From Janthinobacterium sp. (GTDB lineage Bacteria > Pseudomonadota > Gammaproteobacteria > Burkholderiales > Burkholderiaceae_D): a stretch of DNA of 49,911 nt. The translations under genes and the position numbers were made by a program. The notes below the pieces were generated by a model that was not told where the DNA came from, did no database searches, and was given only the letters and a program-made list of their open reading frames with translations. Where the stretch lies: the NCBI GenBank assembly GCA_025356595.1, contig JANXSQ010000357.1, positions 1-49,911 on the forward strand, in the 5' to 3' direction. Below, piece by piece: positions 33,457-44,067 of the stretch. Position 1 is the stretch's first letter. Each line of letters starts with the position of its first letter.

Positions 33457-34254
33457 CTAGAGCAGGAAACGGTTTTCGGCTACCTGCTCCTGGCCGCCCC
33501 CCGTCGGCGTCTCATCCTTCAGCACGACGCCGGAAATGCCGCGCCGGCGCGCTTCCGACAGCAGGTAATGCAGCTTGTAGGCCGCCTCCTCGTAGCGCAA
33601 GCCGGCCGGCCGCACATTCGAGATGCAGTTGCGGCTCTCATCGGTCAACCCGGCGCGCGGCGCCCACGTCAGGTACAAGCCCATGCTGTCGGGCGAGCTG
33701 AGGCCGGGCCGTTCGCCGATCAACACCACGACCGCCCGCGCCCCCAGCAATTCCCCGGCTTCGTCGCCGACCGCCACGCGGCCCTGGCGCACGATGGCCA
33801 GCGGCGCGATCGACCAGCCGTCCCGCCCCAGCCGCTCCGTCAGCACGCGCAGGAAAGGCAAGGCGTTCTGCTCGATCGCCAGCGCCGACAAGCCGTCGGC
33901 GATCACCAACGCCAGGTCGTAGGACTGCCCCGGCGCGCGCACATCCCGCAAGGCCTGCTGCGACACCGCGTCGAGCCGCCGCCCCAGGTCCGGGCGTTGC
34001 AGGTAGACGTTGCGGTTCTCCGCCGCGCTGCGCAGCGCGACGCAGGACAGCGCCAGCGCGGCGGACAACTGGCGCGCCAGGGCGTCCGCGTCCAGGGCCA
34101 GGTGCACGGCGTCGCGGGCGCGCGCGTGCGCCAGCTGGAACTCCAGTTGCGGGGCGGTCGGTTGGCTGACGCCCGTGCGGCCCAGCGCGATGCGCGCGGC
34201 CGTGAACTGGCGCAAGGCTTGCCAGGGGTTCTCGGTGACGCTGTTCTTGCTCAT
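33457..34254 (-). CDS. eutC: Ethanolamine ammonia-lyase small subunit
   Basis: A 265-residue EutC. Together with EutB it forms the adenosylcobalamin-dependent enzyme that converts ethanolamine to acetaldehyde and ammonia. Family blocks: [45 protein letters not shown] and [12 protein letters not shown]. The ATG at 34254 follows GAGGGGGGA, and 13 bases separate it from eutB. No EutA reactivase or microcompartment shell genes are nearby. Confidence 0.96.
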   Translation of the reverse strand: MSKNSVTENPWQALRQFTAARIALGRTGVSQPTAPQLEFQLAHARARDAVHLALDADALARQLSAALALSCVALRSAAENRNVYLQRPDLGRRLDAVSQQALRDVRAPGQSYDLALVIADGLSALAIEQNALPFLRVLTERLGRDGWSIAPLAIVRQGRVAVGDEAGELLGARAVVVLIGERPGLSSPDSMGLYLTWAPRAGLTDESRNCISNVRPAGLRYEEAAYKLHYLLSEARRRGISGVVLKDETPTGGGQEQVAENRFLL

Positions 34255-34267
34255 GCTCTGTCCCCCC

Positions 34268-35659
34268 TCATGATAAACGCAGCAAGGCCTGCTGGAACGG
34301 CGGCGGCAAGGCCGTTCCCAGCGTGACATAGTCGTCGTTGGTGAAGATCTGCATTTCCCGCAACCAGGCCTCGAACTCCGGCGCCGGCTTCAGCCCGAAC
34401 ACGCGGCGCGCGTAGAGCGCGTCGTGGAAGGAAGTGGTCTGGTAGTTGAGCATGATGTCGTCCGAGCCGGGGATGCCCATCACGAAGGTGCACCCGGCCG
34501 CGCCCAGCATCGTCAGCAGGATGTCCATATCGTTCTGGTCCGCCTCGGCGTGGTTGGTGTAGCAGACGTCGCAGCCCATCGGCAGGCCGAGCAGCTTGGC
34601 GCAGAAATGATCCTCCAGCCCGGCGCGGATGATCTGCTTGCCGTCGTACAGGTATTCCGGGCCGATGAAACCGACCACGGTGTTCACCAGCAGGGGTTTA
34701 AACTTGCGCGCCACGGCGTAGGCGCGCGCCTCGCAGCTTTGCTGGTCGACGCCGTGGTGGGCGTTGGCCGACAACGCGCTGCCCTGCCCCGTCTCGAAAT
34801 ACATGACATTGTCGCCGACGGTGCCGCGCTGCAGCGACAACGCCGCCTGATGCGCCTCGCCGAGCAGGCTCAGGTTGACGCCGAAGCTGGCGTTGGCCGC
34901 CTCGGTGCCGGCGATGGATTGGAACACCAGGTCCACCGGCGCGCCCCGCTCGATGGCGGCAATGGTGTTGGTGACGTGCGTCAGCACGCAGGATTGGGTG
35001 GGAATGCCGTAGCGGTCGATGATCTCGTCGAGCATGCTGACGATCTTGATCACCTGCGGCACGTTGTCGGTGGCCGGATTGATGCCGATGACCGCGTCGC
35101 CGCTGCCGTACAGCAGGCCGTCGAGGACCACGGCGGCGATGCCGGAGGCGTCGTCGGTCGGATGGTTCGGCTGCAGCCGGGTCGACAGGCTGTTGGCCAG
35201 GCCGATGGTGTTGCGGAAGCGCGTCACGACACGGCACTTCTTGGCCACCAGCACCAGATCCTGCACGCGCATGATTTTCGACACGGCCGCCGCCATCTCC
35301 GGCGTCACGCCGGGCGCGAGGGCGGCCAGCACAGCGCTGTCGACCGCGTCGCTGAGCAGCCAGTTGCGGAAGTCGCCCACCGTCAGATGGCGGACGGGGG
35401 CGAAGGCGGCGGCGTCGTGCTCGTCGATGATCAGCCGGGTGATCTCGTCGCTCTCATAGGGCACCAGCACATCGTTGAGGAAGGTCGTCAGCGGCAAGGC
35501 GGCCAGGGCCATCTGCGCCGCCACCCGCTCCTCGGCGCTGCCGGCCGCCACGCCGGCCAGGTAATCGCCCGAGCGGGCCGGCGTGGCTTTCGCCATCAAG
35601 TCTCGTAGATCGCGGAACAGGTACGTCTTGCTCCCGACCATATGCGCGAATTGGCTCAT
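34268..35659 (-). CDS. eutB: Ethanolamine ammonia-lyase large subunit
   Basis: A 463-residue EutB, a TIM-barrel catalytic subunit binding ethanolamine and cobalamin. Typical blocks: [60 protein letters not shown] and [17 protein letters not shown]. Full length. It lies 39 bases after the TorF-like porin in the same direction, so permease, porin and lyase probably form one transcript. Confidence 0.97.
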   Translation of the reverse strand: MSQFAHMVGSKTYLFRDLRDLMAKATPARSGDYLAGVAAGSAEERVAAQMALAALPLTTFLNDVLVPYESDEITRLIIDEHDAAAFAPVRHLTVGDFRNWLLSDAVDSAVLAALAPGVTPEMAAAVSKIMRVQDLVLVAKKCRVVTRFRNTIGLANSLSTRLQPNHPTDDASGIAAVVLDGLLYGSGDAVIGINPATDNVPQVIKIVSMLDEIIDRYGIPTQSCVLTHVTNTIAAIERGAPVDLVFQSIAGTEAANASFGVNLSLLGEAHQAALSLQRGTVGDNVMYFETGQGSALSANAHHGVDQQSCEARAYAVARKFKPLLVNTVVGFIGPEYLYDGKQIIRAGLEDHFCAKLLGLPMGCDVCYTNHAEADQNDMDILLTMLGAAGCTFVMGIPGSDDIMLNYQTTSFHDALYARRVFGLKPAPEFEAWLREMQIFTNDDYVTLGTALPPPFQQALLRLS

Positions 35660-35698
35660 GTTCTTCCATCCAGTCGTGTGGTGCCCACTTCAGGCGGC

Positions 35699-36505
35699 TT
35701 AAAAATTGCGCGCGGCGCTCAGTTGCAGACTCTTGCCGACGACGTTTTTGCCGCCGCCGTCGGCGTTGAAGAAGGTCCACAGCGGCACGCCGTTCTTGCT
35801 GGCGTCGCCGTTGTTGTAGAGCGCGGCGGCGGCCAAGCTCCAGCCATCCCAGGTCTGGGTCAGGCCCACCTTGACGTCGGCGAAATTGTAGGCGCCCAGC
35901 CTGCGCACGCGCTGCTGGCCGGCGTGCAGGTTCAGCGTCAGCCCCGGCCTCAGTTCCGGATTCCAGTTCGCCTCGATGTACGTCGAGCCGCGCGAGTCGA
36001 GCATGTCGCCATTGTACGGATCGACGGCGTAACCGAACCAATGCTTGCTCAAGGTGAGCCAGCCGTAGGCGTTGAAGCTGCCCAGGTTGACGCCCAGCTT
36101 GGCGTCTTGGGTGTCGTACTTGACGCTGCCGCCGCCGGCCGCGTACCTGGCCCCCGGATACCAGTAGGTGACGAGGCCGACGTCGACATTGCTGTCCTTG
36201 TCCAGCGCGTGGCGGTAGCCGCCGTAGACGTCGATCTCGGAACCGCCGCCGTTATTATAGGCAGCGTTCGAGACGCCCGAACCGAACAGGCCCAGATACA
36301 GGCCGCTGGCGTGGCCGAAGTCGACGCTGGCCTGCGCGGTCGGCTTGCCCTGCGTTTGCGAGACGCCGCGGAACAGATAGTCGGACACCAGGGTGACGTT
36401 GCCGCTCGTGGTCCAGGCCGGCGCGGGCGCGTCGGCGGCCAGCGCAGGGGCGCAGGGCAAGACGCAGGTGCCCGCCAGGAGGCTGATTCGAATGACGTTT
36501 GACAT
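35699..36505 (-). CDS. TorF-family putative porin
   Basis: A 268-residue outer-membrane beta-barrel candidate. It has a signal peptide (cleavage after ALA), then SGNVTLVSDYLFRGVSQT, the hallmark opening of the TIGR02001/TorF family, and a terminal aromatic Phe (AARNF) expected for BAM-inserted barrels. Its place between the ethanolamine permease and eutB suggests it admits ethanolamine or its precursor through the outer membrane; this is inferred from context. A GGAAG site precedes the ATG at 36505. Confidence 0.82.
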   Translation of the reverse strand: MSNVIRISLLAGTCVLPCAPALAADAPAPAWTTSGNVTLVSDYLFRGVSQTQGKPTAQASVDFGHASGLYLGLFGSGVSNAAYNNGGGSEIDVYGGYRHALDKDSNVDVGLVTYWYPGARYAAGGGSVKYDTQDAKLGVNLGSFNAYGWLTLSKHWFGYAVDPYNGDMLDSRGSTYIEANWNPELRPGLTLNLHAGQQRVRRLGAYNFADVKVGLTQTWDGWSLAAAALYNNGDASKNGVPLWTFFNADGGGKNVVGKSLQLSAARNF

Positions 36506-36543
36506 GGCTTTTCTTCCTGAAATGGTGGGGGGGCGGCGTCGAT

Positions 36544-37926
36544 CTAGGCGGCGCCGCAGGCGGCCAGCGCCTCGCGGCTGTCGCGGGTCAAGAGGAAGAA
36601 GCAGTAACCCAGCGCCAGGAAGCCGAGGAAGATGGCGAAGATCAGTGGGTTGTAATAGATCATCGTCGCCATGCAGACGGCGGCGCCGAACAGGGCGAAG
36701 GCCGGGAAGTAGGGATAGAACGGCGCGCGGAAGGGCCGCACCATGTCCGGCGCGCTGCGGCGCAGCTTGAACAGACTGAGCATGCTGATGAGGTACATGG
36801 TGATGGCGCCGAACACCGACATCGTGACGATGTTGGCCGTCAGCGTCTGGCCGCCGATCTTGATCAGCTCGTCGCTATAGATGGCGGCGATGCCGATCGC
36901 GCCGCCGGCCAGCACGGCGCGGTGCGGGGTGTTGAAGCGCGGATGGATCTTGGCGAAGTAATGCGGCAGGTAGCCCTCGCGAGCCAGGGCGAAAATCTGC
37001 CGGGAGTAACCGAGGATGATGCCGTGGAAGGAGGCGATCAGGCCGAACAGGCCCAGCCAGACCAGCATGTGCAGCCAGTTGCTGTTCTCGCCGACGATGA
37101 TCTTCATCGCCTGCGGCAGTGGATCGTTGATGTTGGCCAGCTTGGTCCAGTCGCCGGCGCCGCCGGCGAACACCATCACGCCCACCGCCAGCACGACCAG
37201 GGTCAGGATGCCGGTGATGTAGGCGATGGGAATCGAGCGGCGCGGATCTTTTGCCTCCTCGGCGGCCATCGCCACGCCCTCGATGGCCAGGAAGAACCAG
37301 ATGGCGAAGGGAATCGCCGCGAACATGCCGGGAATCGAAGCCAGCGTGAAGCTGTCCTGGCCCGACCAGCCGCCCTTGGTGAAATTGCTGATCGAAAAGC
37401 CCGGCGAGACCACGCCCATGAAGACCAGCAACTCGAAGATGGCGAGCAAGGTCATCAGCAACTCGAAGGTGGCGGCCACCTGCACGCCGACGATGTTCAG
37501 CGTCATGAAGACGAAGTAGGCGCCGACGGCGGCCAGCTTCGGATCGAGCGCCGGAAACTGCACGTTCAGATAGGCGCCGATGGCCAGCGCGATGGCCGGC
37601 GGGGCGAAGACGAATTCGATCAGCGTGGCGGCGCCGGCCAGGTAGCCGCCGCTCGGGCCGAAGGCCGCCTTGCTGTAGGCGAAGGGGCCGCCGGCGTGCG
37701 GGATGGAGGTGGTCAGTTCCGTGAAACTGAAAATGAAGGTGGCGTACATGGCGGCGATGAAGATCGCCGTCACCGTGAAGCCCAGCGTGCCGGCCGAGGC
37801 CCAGCCGTAGCTCCAGCCGAAGTATTCGCCCGAAATCACCAGGCCCACGGCGATGCCCCATAGTTGAATCGTACTCAGAGTCTGTTTCAGCGCTGGCGCT
37901 GCGCCCGATGCCATTTTCGATGTCAT
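36544..37926 (-). CDS. eat: Ethanolamine permease (APC superfamily)
   Basis: A 460-residue transporter with twelve hydrophobic segments. The helix I break GLVISGEYFGWSYGW and the ELTTSIPHAGGPFAY block identify the Eat-type ethanolamine permeases. ATG 37926 with GGGGA seven bases upstream is preferred to TTG 37938. First gene of the operon permease-porin-eutB-eutC. The divergent AraC-type gene at 38153 is its probable regulator, leaving a 226-base shared control region. Confidence 0.9.
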   Translation of the reverse strand: MTSKMASGAAPALKQTLSTIQLWGIAVGLVISGEYFGWSYGWASAGTLGFTVTAIFIAAMYATFIFSFTELTTSIPHAGGPFAYSKAAFGPSGGYLAGAATLIEFVFAPPAIALAIGAYLNVQFPALDPKLAAVGAYFVFMTLNIVGVQVAATFELLMTLLAIFELLVFMGVVSPGFSISNFTKGGWSGQDSFTLASIPGMFAAIPFAIWFFLAIEGVAMAAEEAKDPRRSIPIAYITGILTLVVLAVGVMVFAGGAGDWTKLANINDPLPQAMKIIVGENSNWLHMLVWLGLFGLIASFHGIILGYSRQIFALAREGYLPHYFAKIHPRFNTPHRAVLAGGAIGIAAIYSDELIKIGGQTLTANIVTMSVFGAITMYLISMLSLFKLRRSAPDMVRPFRAPFYPYFPAFALFGAAVCMATMIYYNPLIFAIFLGFLALGYCFFLLTRDSREALAACGAA

Positions 37927-38152
37927 GTGTTTCCCCAATGCGGTGTGTTTTCTTGTGGCGAATGAGCGGCTGCCCCATTTTCACTCTCAGGCTGGTACGG
38001 AAGTTGCTGCCATTGAAGTATAGGAGTGCCCGGAAAAACAGCGTTATCGAAAATCGGCAAACTTGCGGCAAAGGCCAGAACCCGCTTCAGCTCCCGGGTC
38101 CGGGCCTGCGCCGGAAGAACCGCCGCCCGATCGGCGCGCAGAGGAGAGTCGG

Positions 38153-39166
38153 ATGGATATGCACCAGATTGTCACAGCCGTGCAGCACAGCGCTGCGAAT
38201 TGGAACAGCGCGGCCGGTTTTCGCACCGTGCTGACGCGCGACCCGGACGAACTGGCTCGCAACCTGACGGACTGGGAGCAGAGCTACGACCAGATCAGCT
38301 CCGGCAGCTTCCAGGGCACGCTCGACGAGCTGCGCCTGCCGCGCATGCAGGCCTTTCGGGAAAGCATCAGCCAGGCTGTGCGCCAATCCTGCCGCGTCTG
38401 GCCGGGCGCCCTGTGGTTCGGCTTCCCCGACCATCCCGATTGCAGCCGCATCAACGGCCGGCAGGTGGAGCAGGAATTCGTCATGGTGCGCCCCGGCAAT
38501 GAGGAATTCGAACTGCTCACGCCCAGCAGCCATACGATCTACGGTATCGTCGTCTGCCGCGAGCTGCTGGTGGCGGCCGCGGCGGCGGGCGGCTGCGAGA
38601 TCGACTGGAGCCGCCTGGAGGCGGCCGAAGTGCTGCGCGTCGATCCGGTGGAGCGGCGCCGCTGCATCCTCAGCCTGGCCACCTTGCTGGCGGCGCAGCA
38701 AGACGCCGTCAGCGGCCACGACAGCCCGCGGCAACTGCAGCAGTGGCAAGACCTGCTGGTCGACGCCCTGCTGGCCATGCTCGACCGCAGCGGCGTCGAA
38801 CCGGCCGCCGCCGCCAGTTTCCAGCGCCGCCAGCGCATCGTCGCCCGCGTGCGCGCCTACATCCTGGCGCACCGCGACCAGGCCATCGGCGTGCCGGAGC
38901 TGTGCGAACAGGCGCACGTCAGCCGGCGTACCCTGCAATATTGTTTCGAGGATGTGCTGGGCATGAGCCCGACCCTGTATCTGCGCCGCCTGCGCCTGAA
39001 TGGCGTGCGCCGCCAGTTGATGGCGGCGCAGGGCCACGCCGAGCCGATAGGCGCCGTCGCGGCCGACTGGGGATTCAGCAATTTCAGCCAGTTTTCCAGC
39101 GACTACCGCAAACTCTTCGGCGAATCGGCGTCGGCCTCGCTGCGCACGCAGGCCCTGCGCTCGTAA
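38153..39166 (+). CDS. AraC-family regulator, EutR-like
   Basis: A 337-residue protein with a C-terminal double helix-turn-helix (VPELCEQAHVSRRTLQYCF; AADWGFSNFSQFSSDYRKLFGESAS). The N-terminal ~200 residues form an effector-binding region resembling EutR-type and other AraC activators (DWEQSYDQISSGSFQGTLDEL). ATG 38153 is set by GAGGAG six bases upstream. Divergence from the ethanolamine operon suggests it senses ethanolamine, possibly with cobalamin as in enterobacterial EutR; the ligand is inferred. Confidence 0.85.
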   Translation: MDMHQIVTAVQHSAANWNSAAGFRTVLTRDPDELARNLTDWEQSYDQISSGSFQGTLDELRLPRMQAFRESISQAVRQSCRVWPGALWFGFPDHPDCSRINGRQVEQEFVMVRPGNEEFELLTPSSHTIYGIVVCRELLVAAAAAGGCEIDWSRLEAAEVLRVDPVERRRCILSLATLLAAQQDAVSGHDSPRQLQQWQDLLVDALLAMLDRSGVEPAAAASFQRRQRIVARVRAYILAHRDQAIGVPELCEQAHVSRRTLQYCFEDVLGMSPTLYLRRLRLNGVRRQLMAAQGHAEPIGAVAADWGFSNFSQFSSDYRKLFGESASASLRTQALRS

Positions 39167-39199
39167 CTCGAGGCCGGCCGCGGTTTCATGCCTGCGGTG

Positions 39200-39988
39200 T
39201 TAAGGGACGTTCACCTCGAACTGGCGCCCCAGGCGCTTTAATTCGCCGCTCTCGACCATGGCGTTGAACTCCTGGTCGAACTGCTTGCGCAGCGGGTCCG
39301 ATTCGCGGCGTTTGGGGAAGGCGAAGTAGCCGTTCTGCACCTCGATGACCCGCGCCATCGAAATCAGCTTGCCGCCCATTTGCAGGCGCGCGATGACCGG
39401 CTCGGTATTGCGGCGGTTGGTGGCGAACAGATCGACGTGCTGGGAGGTGAGCATCTTCAAGCCGTTTTCGACGGCGTTGGCGATACTGATTTGCAGCCCC
39501 GCGCTGGCGCGCGCGAACTCGGCGCCGTAGGCCCAGCCATTGAGGATGACGATGCGCTTGCCCCGCAAGGCCGCATAATCGCCGCCCCACTCCCCGGCGT
39601 CCCCGGCGCGGCCGTAAAACACCATCTGGTCCTGGTAAAAGGGGCGCTCGGAAAAGGCCAGCGTGGCCATGCGTTCGTTCGATTTGTAGGGGCCAAGCAG
39701 AATGTCGGCCTCGCCCTGCGCCACCAGCGCCTGCGCCCGCGCCCATGGATAGATGGCGAAGCGCACCGTATAGCCGAGCCGCTGCGCCACGGCGCGCACG
39801 ATTTCCGGGCCCAGGCCGATGAAGCGGCCGTCGTTGCCGCGTTCGAAGACGCGCTCGAAATGGGCGCCGACCACCAGCAACTCCGGTGGCGCGGCATGGG
39901 CCTGAAGGGCGGAAAAGATCAGCAAGGCGGCGCAGAGCGCGCGCCGCCGCAGTCTGGAAAACCGGCCCGGCCGGCGCAATGAACCCAC
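39200..39988 (-). CDS. Periplasmic amino-acid-type binding protein
   Basis: A 262-residue SBP_bac_3 fold protein with a signal peptide ending QAHA/APPE. Recognisable segments are FIGLGPEIVRAVAQRLGYTV, GEADILLGPYKS and KRIVILNGWAYG. No permease or ATPase gene is adjacent, so it is an orphan binding protein; such proteins can also act as sensors. GTG 39988 follows AAGGGGA with an eight-base gap. The ligand cannot be read. Confidence 0.78.
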   Translation of the reverse strand: MGSLRRPGRFSRLRRRALCAALLIFSALQAHAAPPELLVVGAHFERVFERGNDGRFIGLGPEIVRAVAQRLGYTVRFAIYPWARAQALVAQGEADILLGPYKSNERMATLAFSERPFYQDQMVFYGRAGDAGEWGGDYAALRGKRIVILNGWAYGAEFARASAGLQISIANAVENGLKMLTSQHVDLFATNRRNTEPVIARLQMGGKLISMARVIEVQNGYFAFPKRRESDPLRKQFDQEFNAMVESGELKRLGRQFEVNVP

Positions 39989-40061
39989 CCGAATTCCCCT
40001 TCACGAAGCGGACCACGCCGCTTGGCGGCGGCCGGGCAGCATGCCCGGCCCACGACCCGGC

Positions 40062-40928
40062 TTATCCGACGATGCGCAGCGAATAGTCGGTGGCGCGGAT
40101 ATCCTTGGTCAGGCTGCCGATCGAGATGCGGTCGACGCCCGTTTCGGCGATCGCCCGCACGCTGTCGGCGTTGATGCCGCCGGAGGCTTCGAGCAAGGCC
40201 CGGCCGGCCGTCAGCTCGACGGCTTCGCGCATCATCCCGGTGCTGAAATTATCCAGCAAAACCGAGGTGGCGCCGGCCGCCAGCGCCTCCGCCAGCTCGG
40301 CGAGGTTTTCCACCTCGACCTGGATGCTCACACCCGCCTCGAGGATGTGCGCGTTGTTCAGCGCCGCCGTCACGCCGCCAGCGGCCGCGATATGGTTTTC
40401 CTTGATCAGGATGCCGTCGTACAGGGCCAGGCGCTGGTTCTTGCCGCCGCCCACGCGCACCGCGTATTTTTGCGCCAGGCGCAGGCCGGGCAAGGTCTTG
40501 CGCGTGTCCAGGATGGCCGCCGAGGTGCCTGCGACCAGGTCGACATAGCGCCGCGTCGCCGTCGCCACGCCGGATAAGAGTTGCAGGAAATTGAGGGCGC
40601 TGCGCTCGCCGGTCAGCAAGGCGCGCGCCGGCGCTTCGATGGTGCAGACGGGACTGTCGGCCGTCATCAGGTCACCTTCCGCGTAGTGCCAGCTGATCGA
40701 AATGCTGCGGTCCAGGCTTTTCATGATGCCCTCGAACCAGGGCGCGCCGCACAGCACAGCTTCTTCGCGCACGATCACGCGCGCCGTCACGATGTCGTCG
40801 GGCGGCACCAGCTCGCCGGTCAGGTCGCCGCTGCCTATGTCCTCCAGCAGGGCGGCCAGCAGATTGCCCTCGAAGGCGCGCGCCAGGGCCGCATCGAAGG
40901 GCGCGAAGGGATTCAATAAGGTGCTCAT
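40062..40928 (-). CDS. nadC: Nicotinate-nucleotide pyrophosphorylase (carboxylating)
   Basis: A 288-residue quinolinate phosphoribosyltransferase. It condenses quinolinate with PRPP to nicotinate mononucleotide. Family blocks: [53 protein letters not shown] and EASGGIN. The ATG at 40928 overlaps the nadA stop (ATGA), so nadA and nadC are coupled. The long in-frame extension upstream is a shadow of nadA. Confidence 0.96.
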   Translation of the reverse strand: MSTLLNPFAPFDAALARAFEGNLLAALLEDIGSGDLTGELVPPDDIVTARVIVREEAVLCGAPWFEGIMKSLDRSISISWHYAEGDLMTADSPVCTIEAPARALLTGERSALNFLQLLSGVATATRRYVDLVAGTSAAILDTRKTLPGLRLAQKYAVRVGGGKNQRLALYDGILIKENHIAAAGGVTAALNNAHILEAGVSIQVEVENLAELAEALAAGATSVLLDNFSTGMMREAVELTAGRALLEASGGINADSVRAIAETGVDRISIGSLTKDIRATDYSLRIVG

Positions 40929-42058
40929 GCCGGCCCCACTCCCGCGAACAGTTTGCCTTCCTGGGCCAGGTCCGGACCCGGCTGCACGCCGGCCTTCTTG
41001 GCGGCGGCGAAGTCGAGCATGCGCTGGATGGATTTCACCGCTTGGCGGCCGACGGCGGCGTCGACCTGGATTTCGTTTGTCATGTTTTCCAATACCTCGG
41101 CCAGGTTGAGCAGGCCGTTCATGGCCATCCACGGGCAATGCGCGCAGCTCTTGCAGGTCGCGCTGTTGCCGGCGGTGGGCGCTTCGATGAAACGCTTGCC
41201 GGGCGCGGCGGCGCGCATCTTGTGCAGGATGCCGTTGTCGGTGGCGACGATGAAGGTGTCCGCGTCCAGCTTCTGGGCGGCGGCGATCATCTGCGAGGTG
41301 GAGCCGACGACGTCGGCCAGCGCCACCACGTTGGCCGGCGATTCCGGATGCACCAGCACCTTGGCCTGCGGATACTCGGCCTTCAGCAATTCCAGTTCGA
41401 CGCCCTTGAATTCGTCGTGCACCAGGCAGGAACCCTGCCACAGCAGCATGTCGGCGCCGGTTTCCTTCTGGATGTAGGAACCCAGATGCTTGTCCGGCGC
41501 CCAGAGGATCTTCTTGCCCTGGGCGTGCAGGTGGGCGACGATGTCGAGGCCGATCGAGGACGTCACCATCCAGTCGGCGCGGGCCTTGACGGCGGCGCTG
41601 GTGTTGGCGTAGACGACCACGGTGCGGTCCGGATGGGCGTCGCAGAAGGCGGTGAATTCATCGGCCGGGCAACCGAGGTCGAGCGAACAGGTCGCGTCCA
41701 GGTCGGGCATCAGCACGCGTTTTTCCGGGCTGAGGATTTTCGCCGTCTCGCCCATGAAGCGCACGCCGGCCACGACCAGGGTCTGGGCCGCGTGGTCGCG
41801 GCCGAAACGGGCCATCTCCAGCGAGTCGGAGACGCAGCCGCCGGTTTCTTCGGCCAGGTCCTGCAGGTCGGCGTCGACGTAGTAATGGGCGACGAGCACG
41901 GCGCCGCGCTCCCTGAGCAAACGCTTGATGCGTTCCTTCAGGGCGACTTTTTCGGCGGGGGAAGGTGTTGCTGGTGTGCGTGCCCAGGCGTGGGCGGTAC
42001 AACTGGCACCGTCTTGCGGATGCTCGTACTCGACGCTTTTGATAGAGAGAGTTTGCAT
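40925..42058 (-). CDS. nadA: Quinolinate synthase
   Basis: A 377-residue [4Fe-4S] enzyme that condenses iminoaspartate (from NadB) with dihydroxyacetone phosphate to quinolinate. Key blocks: [49 protein letters not shown] and [13 protein letters not shown], the last supplying a cluster Cys; other ligand Cys lie in ATCSLDLGC and WQGSC. First gene of nadA-nadC. The ribosome site before 42058 is weak. Confidence 0.96.
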   Translation of the reverse strand: MQTLSIKSVEYEHPQDGASCTAHAWARTPATPSPAEKVALKERIKRLLRERGAVLVAHYYVDADLQDLAEETGGCVSDSLEMARFGRDHAAQTLVVAGVRFMGETAKILSPEKRVLMPDLDATCSLDLGCPADEFTAFCDAHPDRTVVVYANTSAAVKARADWMVTSSIGLDIVAHLHAQGKKILWAPDKHLGSYIQKETGADMLLWQGSCLVHDEFKGVELELLKAEYPQAKVLVHPESPANVVALADVVGSTSQMIAAAQKLDADTFIVATDNGILHKMRAAAPGKRFIEAPTAGNSATCKSCAHCPWMAMNGLLNLAEVLENMTNEIQVDAAVGRQAVKSIQRMLDFAAAKKAGVQPGPDLAQEGKLFAGVGPA

Positions 42059-42147
42059 GGTGATTCGTCGGCGAAATAGGAGGTGATGGACACTATCGCA
42101 TATTTGAACCGGCGCCGTGCGGCCGGGGCCGGCCCCAAGGGGTAGAC

Positions 42148-42165
42148 CCCGGCGCGCGCGCCGGG
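42148..42165. terminator. GC hairpin between ybiT and nadA
   Basis: CCCGGCGCGCGCGCCGGG is a perfect 18-base palindrome just after the ybiT stop. There is no T-run on the relevant strand, so termination ability is uncertain. Confidence 0.35.
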
Positions 42166-42181
42166 TTCAGGCAGACTGGAA

Positions 42182-43780
42182 TCAGTCGATGCCCTGGCTC
42201 TTCAGGTAGTCTTCGTAATTGCCGCTATAGTCGACGATGCCGTCTTCCTTGATCTCGATGATGCGGTTGGCCAGCGAGGAAACGAACTCGCGGTCATGCG
42301 ACACGAAGATCAGCGTGCCGGCGTATTTCTCCAGCGCGATGTTGAGCGACTCGATCGATTCCATGTCCATGTGGTTGGTCGGCTCATCGAGCAGCAGCAC
42401 GTTGTGGCGGCCCAGCATCAACTTGCCGTACATCATGCGGCCTTTTTCACCGCCGGACAGGACCTTGACGGCCTTCTTCACATCGTCGCCGCCGAACAGC
42501 AGGCGGCCCAGGATGGAGCGCACGGCTTGGTCGTCGTCGCCTTCCTTGGTCCACTGGCCGATCCAATCGGTCAGATTGGTGTCCTTGGCGAAGTCTTCGG
42601 TCGGATCCTGCGGCATATAGCCGACGTTGGCGTTCTCGGCCCACTTGACGCGGCCTTGATCGGGTTGCAGGCCTGCGACCTCGCCCGCGATGCAGCGCAG
42701 CATGGTGGTCTTGCCGACGCCGTTGGCGCCGATGATGGCGATGCGTTCACCCGCCTCGACCATGATGCTGAAGTTCTTGAACAGAGTGCGGTCGAAGCCC
42801 TTGGAGATGTTTTCCACTTCCACGGCCAGGCGGTGCAGCTTCTTCTCGCCGTCGAAACGCACGAAGGGATAGGCGCGCGAGGACGGCTTGATGTCGTCGA
42901 CCTTGATTTTCTCGATCTGCTTGGCGCGCGACGTCGCCTGACGGGCCTTGGATTTGTTGGCGGCGAAGCGGCGCACGAATTCCTGCAGCTCGGCGACTTT
43001 GTCCTTGGCCTTGGCGTTGTTGGCCAGTTGCTGGTTGCGCGCCTGGGTCGAGGCGAACATGTACTCGTCGTAATTGCCCGGATAGATCTTCAGCGTGCCG
43101 TAGTCCATGTCGGCCACGTGGGTGCAGACCTGGTTCAGGAAGTGGCGATCGTGGGAAATGATGATCATGGTGGAGTTGCGCTCGTTGAGCACATCTTCCA
43201 GCCAGCGAATCGTGTTGATGTCCAGATTGTTGGTCGGCTCGTCGAGCAGCAGGATGTCCGGATTCGAGAACAGCGCCTGGGCCAGCAGGACGCGCAGCTT
43301 CCAGCCTGGCGAGACGTTGCTCATCGGCCCCTGGTGCAGTCCGATGTCCACGCCTGCGCCCAGCAGCAGTTCGCCGGCGCGCGATTCGGCCGTGTAGCCG
43401 TCGTATTCGGAGACCTTGCCTTCGAGTTCGGCGGCGGCCATGTAGTCGTCGTCGGTCGCTTCCGGGTTGGCGTAGATGGCGTCGCGCTGCTGGATGGCGG
43501 CCCACATTTCCGTGTGCCCCATCATGACGACGTCGAGCACGCGCATGTCTTCAAACGCAAATTGGTCCTGGCGCAGCTTACCCAGGCGCTCATTGGTATC
43601 GAGCATGACGTTGCCGCCCGACGATTCGAGATCGCCGCCGAGAATCTTCATGAACGTCGATTTGCCACAACCGTTCGCGCCGATCAGGCCATAGCGGTTG
43701 CCGTCGCCGAACTTGACGGAGATGTTCTCGAACAATGGCTTGGCGCCAAATTGCATTGTAATATTTGCAGTTGATAGCAT
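42182..43780 (-). CDS. ybiT: ABC-F family ATPase YbiT
   Basis: A 532-residue soluble protein with two ABC domains and no membrane part. Walker A motifs are [10 protein letters not shown] (N-domain) and [10 protein letters not shown] (C-domain); signature motifs are [13 protein letters not shown] and LSGGEKGRM; Walker B regions are [14 protein letters not shown] and [13 protein letters not shown]. The charged inter-domain linker (about 240-290) that reaches the ribosomal P site is present. The sequence tracks E. coli YbiT closely. ABC-F proteins rescue or regulate ribosomes. A minus-strand TATAAT at 43833-43838 is a likely -10. Confidence 0.95.
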   Translation of the reverse strand: MLSTANITMQFGAKPLFENISVKFGDGNRYGLIGANGCGKSTFMKILGGDLESSGGNVMLDTNERLGKLRQDQFAFEDMRVLDVVMMGHTEMWAAIQQRDAIYANPEATDDDYMAAAELEGKVSEYDGYTAESRAGELLLGAGVDIGLHQGPMSNVSPGWKLRVLLAQALFSNPDILLLDEPTNNLDINTIRWLEDVLNERNSTMIIISHDRHFLNQVCTHVADMDYGTLKIYPGNYDEYMFASTQARNQQLANNAKAKDKVAELQEFVRRFAANKSKARQATSRAKQIEKIKVDDIKPSSRAYPFVRFDGEKKLHRLAVEVENISKGFDRTLFKNFSIMVEAGERIAIIGANGVGKTTMLRCIAGEVAGLQPDQGRVKWAENANVGYMPQDPTEDFAKDTNLTDWIGQWTKEGDDDQAVRSILGRLLFGGDDVKKAVKVLSGGEKGRMMYGKLMLGRHNVLLLDEPTNHMDMESIESLNIALEKYAGTLIFVSHDREFVSSLANRIIEIKEDGIVDYSGNYEDYLKSQGID

Positions 43781-43832
43781 GTTGAACGTGTTCTTTATTG
43801 AGTTAAATCATGTAGTTAGATACTTTCCCTCC

Positions 43833-43838
43833 ATTATA
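43833..43838 (-). promoter_or_regulatory. -10 element for ybiT
   Basis: Perfect TATAAT on the minus strand, 52 bases before the ybiT start. A TTGCCT at 43859-43864 is 20 bases away, too far for a standard -35. Confidence 0.45.
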
Positions 43839-44067
43839 CAGCACCCGCCCCCGACGGCAGGCAATTCGCATGGCAAGGGGGCCGGCTTCGGGGAAGCGGA
43901 GTCGACGATGCTGGACGCTGCGCAGAAACCGACGCATGCCGCCCTCATCCGAACATTTTTGTCGCACCGCAACATTGCAATTTGATAAATATATTAGTTT
44001 CATACTATTTATTTTATGATACTCTTTCTACTCCAATCCGGAAAACCATGACTACAATGGAGTGACA

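Noticed and set aside
43803-44003. 66-residue minus-strand frame in the ybiT / PEP-CTERM gap
   Set aside because: Overlaps the probable ybiT promoter, has no ribosome site and no family resemblance.
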